Assembly (NCBI RefSeq): GCF_000013225.1
Contig: NC_007776.1
Location: forward strand, 2,300,501-2,364,500
Direction of reading: 5' to 3'
Origin: Synechococcus sp. JA-2-3B'a(2-13)
Lineage (GTDB): Bacteria > Cyanobacteriota > Cyanobacteriia > Thermostichales > Thermostichaceae
DNA: 64,000 bases
The notes below the pieces were generated by a model. It was given only the letters and a program-made list of their open reading frames with translations. It had not been told where the DNA came from and ran no database searches. A program made the translations under genes and the position numbers. Positions 54,807-63,287 of the stretch are shown piece after piece (position 1 is the first letter of the stretch; every line of letters starts with the position of its first letter).

Positions 54807-54930
54807 GGCTTTGCGGGATACCGCCTTCCTGTTTGGACTCCGTCCCGCTGACGCGAACAGAGATAGGCAGGATGCGATCGCTTCTTTCCTGAACCATGTT
54901 CAGGAGAGTTCAGCGTGAATGTATCAGGTT
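54807..54930 (+). mobile_element. diverged right part of the mini-element
   Basis: The sequence shares GCTTTGCGGGATACCGCC, CTGTTTGGACTCC, GTTCAG(G/C)AGAGTTCAGCG and GAATGTATCAG with the right half of the three intact copies, including the inserted 24-mer at the same place. The left half is missing and the rest has many substitutions, so this is an older copy that already carried the 24-mer. Confidence 0.7.
54835..54858 (-). repeat. 24-nt dispersed repeat in the mini-element fragment
   Basis: CGC-GTCA-GCG plus GGAC-GGA-GTCC, fully paired although its host element has diverged. Confidence 0.85.
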
Positions 54931-54969
54931 CATTCGACCATCCCAAATGAATGTTCAGACCTGAGCAGC

Positions 54970-55833
54970 TTAAACCGTCTGGACAGGTTGCGGTTGAGCG
55001 GTCACCTTCAGGGAGTGAAGGGCATAGCAGGCCAGCAACCAATTGAGCAGGCGGGCCACCACGCGAGCAGTTTGCCGTGTTGCGGATCCCACCGCCACCC
55101 CTCCCAGTGAAAGGCCAACCACAGGACGAGCGGCAAAGATGGCCTCACAGGTCTGCAACAGTTGCGGCCAACTCACCCCCCCTGGCTCTGGGTGATGCAC
55201 CGCGGGCGCTAAGGAAGGATCCAGCACACTGCAGTCCACCACCAAAAACACCGGTTGATCCGGCAAAGAGGCCACCACCTGCTGGGGATCCCAGCCATCT
55301 TGGGCCCAGAATATTGGGCTGTGGTGGGCTTTCAGCCATGCGTAGGCGCGCGCACTGCCGCTGCGCAACCCCACATGGATCACCGGCAGCATGTGCTGGT
55401 AGAGCAACTCCACCCAGGCAGCACTGCCATAGCTTGTATCTTGATCCGGCTGGCTCATCTCCGGCGGCGGCATCAGATTGGCATGGGCGCTGCAATGCAC
55501 CACACTCAGAGTTGGGTAGTGCTTCCAAAGGGCACGAATGGCCCCCCAACTGGCAGCCAAGACTGAGGGCAACAGCACCGGCCATTGTTGTCGTCTCCAA
55601 GCTTGAGCCACCGCCGCCTCACACATGCCGTAGGGAGGCTCATCCACCAGCCCCGGCAACTGCGCCACCGCCAGCTTATCCACATCGATCCCCAACCTCG
55701 GCTCGAAGGCACACAGCTCCGAACCGGCATTGAGAATGGCCATCGGAGCCTGAGTATCGTGGCCAAAGGCGGTGGGAATGAGAATGACCCTAGCGTTGGA
55801 TTGCGAGCTGGGATGGAGGGACCACTGGGCCAT
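54970..55833 (-). CDS. ureohydrolase-fold protein with degenerate active site
   Basis: The 287-residue protein has the arginase/agmatinase fold signature, but the Mn-binding motifs are broken. The usual GGDH is replaced by an AASWG-like segment, FDAHxD reads HCSAHANL, the second His-Gly is YG, and SFDxDxxDP reads VVDCSVLDPSLAP. Only the first Asp of the last motif and the LDPSLAPAVHHPEPGG frame remain. It should not be an active arginase, agmatinase or guanidine hydrolase; a regulatory or structural role is possible. The frame is fully open, so it is not simply a pseudogene. Confidence 0.75.
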   Translation of the reverse strand: MAQWSLHPSSQSNARVILIPTAFGHDTQAPMAILNAGSELCAFEPRLGIDVDKLAVAQLPGLVDEPPYGMCEAAVAQAWRRQQWPVLLPSVLAASWGAIRALWKHYPTLSVVHCSAHANLMPPPEMSQPDQDTSYGSAAWVELLYQHMLPVIHVGLRSGSARAYAWLKAHHSPIFWAQDGWDPQQVVASLPDQPVFLVVDCSVLDPSLAPAVHHPEPGGVSWPQLLQTCEAIFAARPVVGLSLGGVAVGSATRQTARVVARLLNWLLACYALHSLKVTAQPQPVQTV

Positions 55834-56067
55834 GGGCGCTGTTCCTTTTCCAGAAAGCTGTGGGTCTCCGGCTTGTTCTATGGTGGCCTACAGGGCGCCC
55901 AGGGATCCGTCTGAGGGCCAGCCAGTCTGCTACGAAAGATTACAGTTCCCAGGCGGAACTGGGGCCAAAAATCGAGTCAGTGGTAGATTCAAAGTGCTTC
56001 GCGCCGCAAACCGCGGTTTGGACAAGGCAAACCACCGCAAACCACAACGAGTTGAGAAAGGTAGACT

Positions 56068-56502
56068 ATGGCTGTGATGGAAGGCGATCCTCGTCAGGGA
56101 GCAAAGCTGCCTCTATTTGGGGGATCCACCGGAGGGCTGTTGAGCGCAGCCGAAACCGAAGAAAAATACGTCATTACCTGGACGGGCAAGCCGGGGCAGG
56201 TGTTTGAAATGCCCACCGGCGGCGCTGCCGAAATGGTGGAAGGCAAAAACTTTCTCACCTTTGCCCGCAAAGAGCAGTGTTTGGCGCTGGGTGCCCAGTT
56301 GAGATCCGACTACAAGATCAACGACTACCAGATCTTCCGCATTCCGGCGGGTGGAGAGCCTGTGTTGGTGCATCCCAAAGATGGCGTTTTTCCTGAGAAG
56401 GTCAACGAAGGCCGTGAGCCCGTCGGCAAAGTGGATCGCAACATCGGCAAAAACAAAGAGCCGATTACCTACAAGTTCACCGGCGGGAAACCCTGGGACT
56501 AA
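56068..56502 (+). CDS. psaD: photosystem I reaction centre subunit II
   Basis: PsaD is the stromal PSI subunit that docks ferredoxin and stabilises PsaC. The 144-residue protein has the family blocks [81 protein letters not shown] and ends KFTGGKPWD. It is a single gene with a strong terminator directly downstream, as expected for a highly expressed transcript. Confidence 0.97.
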   Translation: MAVMEGDPRQGAKLPLFGGSTGGLLSAAETEEKYVITWTGKPGQVFEMPTGGAAEMVEGKNFLTFARKEQCLALGAQLRSDYKINDYQIFRIPAGGEPVLVHPKDGVFPEKVNEGREPVGKVDRNIGKNKEPITYKFTGGKPWD

Positions 56503-56525
56503 GTCCAGCGGCCCTTGTCTTGTCG

Positions 56526-56560
56526 GATCCCCTGGTCAATTCAGGGGATCTTTATTTGTT
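56526..56560 (+). terminator. Rho-independent terminator after psaD
   Basis: A perfect 9-bp stem GATCCCCTG/CAGGGGATC with a 7-base loop is followed by TTTATTTGTT, 23 bases after the psaD stop. Confidence 0.85.
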
Positions 56561-56660
56561 CGCGGGCACCTGGTTCTGGAGCGGTTGCCGACGGCCCTCA
56601 CCCCCAGCCCCTCTGCTGTTGCTTGTCCCTTTTGGGAAGAGTCGGGCTGCCCCTGGCGAA

Positions 56661-56690
56661 GAAAAGCCCCAGCCCACCCGGGGCTGGAGC
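56661..56690 (-). terminator. terminator for the peroxiredoxin gene
   Basis: On the minus strand a GC-rich hairpin (AGCCCC/GGGGCT, alternatively CCAGCCC/GGGCTGG) is followed by TTTTC. It lies about 50 bases past the stop of the peroxiredoxin gene. Confidence 0.65.
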
Positions 56691-56736
56691 CATACCCGAA
56701 AAAGCCCGGGATCCCTGAGGCAGGATCTGGGCCAAC

Positions 56737-57345
56737 CTACTTGGCAATCGCCGCGAAGAACTCCTTGGATTTCACTGGGTCGGGGTGCATGGTTTTCTGG
56801 CCGGGCTGCCAGTTGGCCGGGCAAACTTCATCGGGGTGAGATTGCACGTATTGGATAGCTTGCAGGGTGCGCAAGGTTTCATCCACACTGCGGCCAAAGG
56901 CCAGGTTGTTAATGGTGGCGTGCTGGATGATCCCTTCTTTGTCGATGATGAACAGGCCGCGCAGCGCCACACCGGCCTCCGGATCCAGAACATTGTAGGC
57001 AGCGCTGATCTCCTTTTTCAGGTCAGAGACCAGAGGATACCTTAGCTCGCCCACCCCTCCGGCTTTGCGGTCGGTCTGGATCCAGGCCAAGTGAGAGTAT
57101 TCGCTGTCCACCGAGACGCCCAGGATCTCGGTATCCAGCTTGGCAAAGTCGTCATAGCGGTCGCTAAAGGCCGTGATCTCCGTTGGGCAGACAAAGGTGA
57201 AGTCCAAGGGGTAGAAGAACAGCACCACATACTTCTTACCCCGGTAGTCGGAGAGCTTCACCGTCTTGAATTCCATGTCATAGACGGCGGTGGCCGAAAA
57301 ATCGGGAGCGGGCTGCCCCACTCGCAGGCATCCTTCCTGAGACAT
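56737..57345 (-). CDS. 2-Cys peroxiredoxin
   Basis: The enzyme reduces peroxides with electrons from thioredoxin. The 202-residue protein has the peroxidatic Cys53 in [14 protein letters not shown] and the resolving cysteine in [10 protein letters not shown], with the typical 2-Cys spacing and length. [30 protein letters not shown] and the GG...YF-type C-terminal helix ([11 protein letters not shown]) fit plant/cyanobacterial BAS1-like proteins. It is cytosolic and convergent with psaD. Confidence 0.95.
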   Translation of the reverse strand: MSQEGCLRVGQPAPDFSATAVYDMEFKTVKLSDYRGKKYVVLFFYPLDFTFVCPTEITAFSDRYDDFAKLDTEILGVSVDSEYSHLAWIQTDRKAGGVGELRYPLVSDLKKEISAAYNVLDPEAGVALRGLFIIDKEGIIQHATINNLAFGRSVDETLRTLQAIQYVQSHPDEVCPANWQPGQKTMHPDPVKSKEFFAAIAK

Positions 57346-57509
57346 AAATCAACGCTCCTTGCGGTAAAGTGCAAATGTAAACCAAACCTAACATACCATA
57401 CTCATAATGACTCTGCCTTAACTCGATAGATAGCGACGGATCCCAACTGCCGGGATCCGGATAATGCCCATTTTTCCATGCTGATCGGCTCAGCTCTGCA
57501 AGGGATCCC

Positions 57510-57776
57510 ATGAGAGTGGCGCTGGAGTTCCTCTATCACTTTTGTTGTGACCGCTGTCGGCGGTGGTGGAGCCAGGCCGATGTGGAGCCCCAACCTGGGG
57601 ATCGCCTGTATTGCCCCTATTGCGGCCATCAAAATTGCGTGGAGCGCATCGATACCTTTCGCAATGCTGCGCGGGGCAGTTGCCTGACCCGTCCCCCCGA
57701 TGCCCCTTCTCCAGAGCCGCGTCCGCCCTCTGAAAAATCCGGGGATCGGCCTCAGGAGAAGCGATCCCCAATCTAG
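57510..57776 (+). CDS. small zinc-ribbon-like protein
   Basis: The 88-residue protein has two cysteine pairs (CCDRC and CPYCGHQNC) about 20 residues apart in its first half, which could bind one zinc, then a proline-rich disordered tail. No family is recognised. The codon use and position support a real gene, but it is small and could be missed or spurious. Confidence 0.55.
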   Translation: MRVALEFLYHFCCDRCRRWWSQADVEPQPGDRLYCPYCGHQNCVERIDTFRNAARGSCLTRPPDAPSPEPRPPSEKSGDRPQEKRSPI

Positions 57777-57849
57777 TTATCCTGGGCAAGCCGAGTCCTC
57801 TTGCCAAGACACCTTCTACTGCCGCGTGGAAGCCAGCCGCTAGAGCCTG

Positions 57850-58125
57850 TCAACCATTCAACGCATCCGCCAGAGTTCCCCGTTGCGAAGATGACCACAG
57901 GTAGAGGTCAACCTCAGGCGAGGAAGAATCCACCAGATAGCGACAGAGGCGGCGCTCTTCCAGGATGGCGGTGGAGCAGCAGCAACTGTAGACTTCCAGA
58001 TAGTCGTCCGGCTCCGCCTCAAAAATCGCCTGCTGGCCGGGAAAGAGGGTGCGCTCCCAGTGGCCGGGGATCGTTCGGATCACCTGAACCTGTCCGGAAC
58101 GGTTGACAAAAGCGTATCTTTTCAT
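57850..58125 (-). CDS. DUF1830-family protein
   Basis: The 91-residue product fits the cyanobacteria-restricted DUF1830. It has a YAFVNRSGQVQVIRTIPGHWERTLFPGQQAIFEAEPDDYLEVYSCC block and a Cys-rich segment (CCCSTAILEERRLCRY). Function is unknown. It converges on the zinc-ribbon gene and is divergent from glpX, with a 258-base spacer between. Confidence 0.72.
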   Translation of the reverse strand: MKRYAFVNRSGQVQVIRTIPGHWERTLFPGQQAIFEAEPDDYLEVYSCCCSTAILEERRLCRYLVDSSSPEVDLYLWSSSQRGTLADALNG

Positions 58126-58383
58126 TGCGTTTTTTTAATGGCGTTAAGAAAAACTTATTGCCCTTAAAATAGGCTACCATCCCTGATCCCCAAGCGGCAA
58201 TAGTAAGCCGCCAAGACGGGGATCGCTCTTCCTGACTGGCTTTGGGAGATTTGTTCTCTCAGCTTATTGGGGTTGAGAGAATGGGATCCCGAGGAGAAGC
58301 CTGCCCTGGTAAACTGAGGGGAAGAGTCTGAAGATATCCTTAAGTTGGCCTTCACCATTCCGAGATCAGCAAGGGGGCACATC

Positions 58384-59427
58384 GTGGACAACAAGTTGGG
58401 GCTAGAGATCATCGAAGTCGTGGAGCAGGCTGCCATTGCCGCCGCCCGCTGGATGGGCAAAGGGGACAACAAGACCGCCGACCAGGTGGCTGTAGAGGCC
58501 ATGCGGGAGAAACTCAACCAGATCCCTATGCGCGGTCGCATCGTCATCGGGGAAGGAACCCGCGATGAGGCCCCCATGCTCTACATCGGCGAAGAAGTGG
58601 GCATCTGTACCCGCCCGGATGCTGAGCAGTTCTGCCGTGTGGAAGAGCTGGTGGAGATCGATATTGCTGTGGATCCCTGCGAGGGCACCAACCTGGTGGC
58701 CAAAGGCCAAAATGGCTCCATGGCCGTGCTGGCCATCTCTGAGAAAGGTGGCCTTCTCCATGCCCCGGACATCTACATGCAGAAGCTGGCAGCTCCGCCC
58801 CAGGCTAAGGGCAAGGTGCACATCGACTATCCGCCAGAGAAAAATCTCAAGATCATCGCCGAAAGCCTGGATCGGGAGATCTCCGATCTGACGGTGGTGG
58901 TCATGGATCGCAAGCGCCACCTCGATCTGATTCGCCAAATTCGAGAGGCGGGGGCGCGGGTGAAGCTGATCACCGATGGCGACATCTCGGCGGCTCTCTC
59001 GGCAGGCTTCAATGGCACCGGCATTCATGCCCTGATGGGGATCGGGGCTGCTCCTGAGGGAGTGATCTCGGCAGCTGCTCTGCGGTGCTTGGGCGCCCAC
59101 TTCCAAGGTCGGCTGATCTACGATCCCGAAGTAGTTCAGGCGGGCACTTACCTGCCGCCTGTGGAGGAAACGCGACGGGAACTCAAAGAAAAAGGCATTG
59201 AGGATCCCGACAAGGTGTGGGAGTGTGAGGAGCTGGCCAGTGGCAAGGAAGTCCTCTTTGCTGCCACCGGGATCACCGATGGTGACTTGATGCGCGGGGT
59301 ACGTTTCTTTGGGGGTGGGGCCCGCACCGAGACCTTGGTGATCTCCAGCCAATCCCGCACGGTGCGCTTTGTGGATACCATCCACATGAAAGATGGCCAG
59401 CAGCCCCGCGGACTGCAGCTGCGCTAA
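58384..59427 (+). CDS. glpX: class II fructose-1,6-/sedoheptulose-1,7-bisphosphatase
   Basis: In cyanobacteria this enzyme hydrolyses both FBP and SBP in the Calvin cycle. The 347-residue protein starts [27 protein letters not shown]. It has [22 protein letters not shown], the metal-binding [27 protein letters not shown] and the closing [13 protein letters not shown]. The GTG at 58384 gives the conserved start; a TTG at 58345 would add 13 residues. It is a single-gene unit. Confidence 0.95.
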   Translation: MDNKLGLEIIEVVEQAAIAAARWMGKGDNKTADQVAVEAMREKLNQIPMRGRIVIGEGTRDEAPMLYIGEEVGICTRPDAEQFCRVEELVEIDIAVDPCEGTNLVAKGQNGSMAVLAISEKGGLLHAPDIYMQKLAAPPQAKGKVHIDYPPEKNLKIIAESLDREISDLTVVVMDRKRHLDLIRQIREAGARVKLITDGDISAALSAGFNGTGIHALMGIGAAPEGVISAAALRCLGAHFQGRLIYDPEVVQAGTYLPPVEETRRELKEKGIEDPDKVWECEELASGKEVLFAATGITDGDLMRGVRFFGGGARTETLVISSQSRTVRFVDTIHMKDGQQPRGLQLR

Positions 59428-59754
59428 GGGATCCCCTACCCAACATCCTCGCAGATCGGGGCGGCTTTCCCCTGGTGAAGGTCGCCCTTGCCTTTTTGGG
59501 AAAGTTACGAAATCTATCAAGCCCCAACCCGTGAAAACGTAATAACTCTTCAGCAAAATCCGGCAAAACCGGTTCGATACTGGTCTTAGGGTTTAGGTAG
59601 GCTGAGAAAAGTTACCTAAGCTTGCTGGAACCGAGTCAAGGGATCCCCTCGTATCGGTCACAGCTCTTGCTTTCTCTCTGAAACAATATTTGCTTTTGTT
59701 CAGAGTTTTTGTTTTTAATAACTTTTGCTGTTGCTGTACAGACGACGGAGAGGC
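59428..59754. other. intergenic region between glpX and hemA
   Basis: 327 bases, AT-rich towards hemA, with no gene seen. The stretch AAAACCGG...CCGGTT near 59555-59580 could be part of a terminator for glpX. The hemA promoter should lie in the second half. Confidence 0.45.
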
Positions 59755-61050
59755 ATGTTTATCGCGGTTGTCGGTCTTAGCCATCGCACAGCTCCCGTAG
59801 AGATTCGGGAGCGCCTCAGCATCGCGGAGGCGGAGGTGGGAGAGACGATCCAGCAGCTTCGCACCCACCCCCACATTGAGGAGGCTGCGATCCTCAGCAC
59901 CTGTAACCGGCTGGAGGTCTACATCGTCACCTCAGAAATGGAGAGTGGTGTCCGGCAGACGATGCAGTTCTTGGCTGAGCTGAAAGGGATCCCCTTGCCC
60001 CAACTGCGTCCGCACCTGTTTACCCTTCTTTACCAAGATGCCGTAACCCACCTGATGCGGGTGGCTGCCGGGCTAGATAGCTTGGTGCTGGGAGAAGGGC
60101 AGATCCTCTCGCAGGTGAAAAAAGCCCAGCAACTGGGCCAAGCCTGCAACGGCATGGATCGCATCCTCAATCGCCTCTTTAAGGCGGCCATTACCGCCGG
60201 CAAACGCGTCCGTACCGAAACGGAGATCGGCACCGGCGCCATGTCCATCAGCTCGGCAGCGGTGGAGTTGGCTCTGCAAGAGCAGGGATCCCTCTCTCAG
60301 GGCAAGGTTACCGTGGTGGGGGCGGGGAGAATGGCCCGTCTGTTGGTGCAGCACCTGTTGGCCAAGGGGGCAGTCGATATCACGGTGGTCAACCGCTCCC
60401 TGGAGCGAGCCGAAGCCCTGGCCAAGCAATTTGAGCAGCCGATCCAGGTGCTGCCTTGGGAGTCGCTGCTGAACAGTGTGGCCGAGTCCAACTTGGTCTT
60501 CACCAGCACCGGTGCCACCCAGCCGATCCTGAACTACCAGCAACTGGCAGGGGTGCTGCAGCCGGATCAGCCGCTGTTGTTGGTGGATATCTCTGTGCCC
60601 CGCAACATCGATCCCGATGTGGAAAAGCTGAAGGGGGTACAGGTGTTCAATGTGGATCACCTCTCCCGCATCGTGGAAGAAAACCGCGCCCAACGGCAAA
60701 AGCTGGCTCTGGCTGCCGAAGCCCTGGTGGAAGAGGAGGTGGATCAATTCATGGAGTGGTGGCGTTCTCTGGAGACGGTGCCCACCATTTCCAGCCTGCG
60801 CCACAAGGTGGAGTCCATCCGCGAGCAGGAGATGGAAAAAGCTCTCTCCCGCCTGGGCAAGGACTTTGCCGAGAAGCACCTGGAGGTGATCGACGCCTTG
60901 ACCCGCGGCATCGTCAACAAGATCCTGCACGACCCGATGGTGCAACTGCGGGCCAAACGGGATATTGAGGCGCGGCGGGCAGCCATGCGGATCTTGCAGG
61001 AACTGTTCAACCTGGATCCGGTGGTGTTTCAAGCCCAGCAGGAGCGCTAG
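59755..61050 (+). CDS. hemA: glutamyl-tRNA reductase
   Basis: HemA reduces glutamyl-tRNA to glutamate-1-semialdehyde, the first committed and regulated step of haem and chlorophyll synthesis. The 431-residue protein has the start [21 protein letters not shown] and catalytic Cys50 in [30 protein letters not shown], the NADPH-binding [11 protein letters not shown] and a C-terminal helical dimerisation domain follow. The frame opens at 59725, but the ATG at 59755 matches the family. psb30 follows 107 bases downstream on the same strand. Confidence 0.96.
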
Positions 61051-61157
61051 GGATCCCTTGGCGAAGAGCGCATGACTTGAAGAATTGTAACAGCTCTCCC
61101 ATCTGGGGTGGAGGGCACCCCTTAGGATACAAAGCGTAAGCCACAGGATCTGGGATT

Positions 61158-61265
61158 ATGTTCGGACAATACGAAGTTTTTGTGCAGTTGGCCCTGCTGG
61201 CCTTGATTGTCTTGGCAGGCCCGGCGGTCATCCTGCTGCTCTATCTGCGCGGCGCCGATATGTAG
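61158..61265 (+). CDS. psb30: photosystem II protein Psb30 (Ycf12)
   Basis: A 35-codon frame encodes MFGQYEVFVQLALLALIVLA followed by GPAVILLLYLRGADM. It is a single transmembrane helix with the LALIxLAGPxVIxLLxxRxG pattern of Psb30/Ycf12, a small peripheral PSII core subunit. It is too short for most gene callers. It has an ATG and TAG of its own and lies between hemA and typA on the same strand. The match is by motif memory; the RG ending differs slightly from the usual RGGNL. Confidence 0.78.
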   Translation: MFGQYEVFVQLALLALIVLAGPAVILLLYLRGADM

Positions 61266-61439
61266 GGGATCCCTTTGGATATTGAGGCAGTCGGGATAAC
61301 CCTTTGGGAGTGCTGGGGCTAAGCCCAGAGTCAAGGGCGCTCAACTGTTTAGCGATGTAACGCTTCTTTGCGCTAAAGTTGTAAAGAGATCCCTAGGGCT
61401 CTCCTGCCTATAGGGCAATGTTCCCCTGGCTGATTATCT

Positions 61440-63257
61440 ATGTCACTCCCCATCCGCAACGTCGCCATCATTGCCCATGTTGACCATGGCAAAACCACCC
61501 TCGTGGATGCCCTGTTGCGCCAGGCGGGCATCTTTCGGGAGGGGGAAGACATCCCCACCTGTGTGATGGACTGCAACACGCTGGAGCGGGAGCGGGGCAT
61601 CACCATCTTGGCCAAAAACACAGCCGTCCGCTACGGCGAAACCTTGATCAACATCGTCGACACCCCTGGCCACGCCGATTTCGGGGGCGAGGTGGAGCGG
61701 GTGCTGGGGATGGTGGAGGGCTGCTTGTTGATCGTGGATGCCAACGAAGGCACGATGCCGCAAACCCGCTTTGTGCTGCGCAAAGCCTTGGAGAAGGGCC
61801 TGCGCCCAATTGTGGTGGTCAACAAGATTGATCGGCCTCGCGCCGAGCCCTACAAAGCCGTCGACAAGGTGCTGGATTTGTTCTTGGAGCTGGGGGCAGA
61901 CGAAGACCAGTGCGACTTCCCCTATCTATTTGCCTCTGGGTTGCGCGGCTTTGCCCTGGAAGAAGCCCATCTCAAAGACTTTCTGGAAGGGAAGTACAGC
62001 GGATCCCTGGATATGAAGCCTCTTTTCGAGGCCATTCTCAAGCATGTCCCACCTCCCATTGGGGATCCCGGCAAGCCCCTGCAGCTGCAGGTCACCACGC
62101 TGGAGTATTCGGAATACCTGGGCCGGATTGTGATCGGCAAGATCCACAACGGCACCATCCGTCTGGGGGATCCATTGGCAGTGGTGAAAGAGGATGGATC
62201 CATTGCCAAGGGCAAAGTAACCAAGCTGTTCGGCTTTCAGGGCCTGCAGCGCATCGAGCTGACGGAAGCCACCGCCGGCCACATTGTTGCTGTGGCGGGG
62301 TTTGCCGAGGCCAACATTGGCCACACCCTCACCTCTCCCGAGAATCCCCAGGCTTTGCCGCTCATCAAAGTGGACGAGCCCACATTGCAGGTGATGATCT
62401 GCGTCAACGACTCCCCCTTCGCCGGGCAAGAGGGTACTTTTGTAACTTCGCGGCAACTGCGGGAGCGCCTGATGCGGGAGTTGGAAACCAACGTGGCGCT
62501 GCGGGTGGAAGAAACCGACTCGCCGGATCGCTTTTTGGTGTCGGGGCGAGGCGAGCTGCACCTGGGCATCCTGCTAGAAACCATGCGGCGGGAAGGCTAT
62601 GAGTTTCAGGTGGGGCAACCGAAGGTAATTTTCCGCGAGGTCAACGGCCAGCCCTATGAGCCCTATGAGTGTTTGGTGCTGGATGTGCCGGAAGCGACGG
62701 TGGGGGCCTGCATCGAGCGGCTGGGGCAACGGCGGGGAGAAATGCAGAACATGATGGTGGGATCCGATGGTCGGGCTCAGCTGGAGTTTGTCATTCCGGC
62801 GCGAGGGCTGATCGGCTTTCGAGGGGAGTTTATCCGCATCACCCGCGGCGAGGGGATCATGAGCCACAGCTTTCTGGAATACCGTCCCCTGACTTCTGAG
62901 ATGGAAATGCGCCGCAACGGGGTGCTGATTGCTTTTGAAGAAGGGGTGGCCACCACCTACGCCCTGAAAAACGCCGAGGATCGGGGTGTGTTTTTCATTA
63001 CCCCAGGTACCCGTGTTTACAAAGGGATGATCGTGGGCGAGCACAACCGTCCCCAGGACTTGGAGTTGAACGTCTGCAAAACCAAGCAACTGACCAACCA
63101 CCGAGCTGCGGGCGGGGAGGAGCTGGTGCACTTGCAAGCGCCGGTGGAGATGACCCTGGAGCGGGCTTTGGAATACATCGGCGAGGATGAGCTGGTGGAG
63201 ATCACGCCCCAGTCGGTGCGCCTGCGCAAGGCACAGTTAACGCCCTCTCGCCGCTAG
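61440..63257 (+). CDS. typA: translational GTPase TypA/BipA
   Basis: TypA is a ribosome-associated GTPase needed for stress and low-temperature growth. The 605-residue protein has G1 AHVDHGKT, G3 DTPGH and G4 NKIDRP in the GTPase domain. A beta-barrel domain II (with [19 protein letters not shown]), EF-G-like domains III/V ([21 protein letters not shown]) and the family-specific C-terminal domain ending [10 protein letters not shown] follow. The start is [16 protein letters not shown]. Confidence 0.96.
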   Translation: MSLPIRNVAIIAHVDHGKTTLVDALLRQAGIFREGEDIPTCVMDCNTLERERGITILAKNTAVRYGETLINIVDTPGHADFGGEVERVLGMVEGCLLIVDANEGTMPQTRFVLRKALEKGLRPIVVVNKIDRPRAEPYKAVDKVLDLFLELGADEDQCDFPYLFASGLRGFALEEAHLKDFLEGKYSGSLDMKPLFEAILKHVPPPIGDPGKPLQLQVTTLEYSEYLGRIVIGKIHNGTIRLGDPLAVVKEDGSIAKGKVTKLFGFQGLQRIELTEATAGHIVAVAGFAEANIGHTLTSPENPQALPLIKVDEPTLQVMICVNDSPFAGQEGTFVTSRQLRERLMRELETNVALRVEETDSPDRFLVSGRGELHLGILLETMRREGYEFQVGQPKVIFREVNGQPYEPYECLVLDVPEATVGACIERLGQRRGEMQNMMVGSDGRAQLEFVIPARGLIGFRGEFIRITRGEGIMSHSFLEYRPLTSEMEMRRNGVLIAFEEGVATTYALKNAEDRGVFFITPGTRVYKGMIVGEHNRPQDLELNVCKTKQLTNHRAAGGEELVHLQAPVEMTLERALEYIGEDELVEITPQSVRLRKAQLTPSRR

Positions 63258-63287
63258 TTTTCTCAGCCAACTGGAAGAGAGCCTGGC

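Larger units (their letters stand above)
54654..54969. other. intergenic region with mini-element fragment
   Basis: A 316-base stretch between the methyltransferase start and the ureohydrolase stop. It contains the diverged mini-element fragment described separately and no credible gene. Confidence 0.5.

Noticed and set aside
54703-54897. 64-codon minus-strand frame containing RVSGTESK
   Set aside because: It is a reading of the mini-element fragment and its 24-mer, not a gene.
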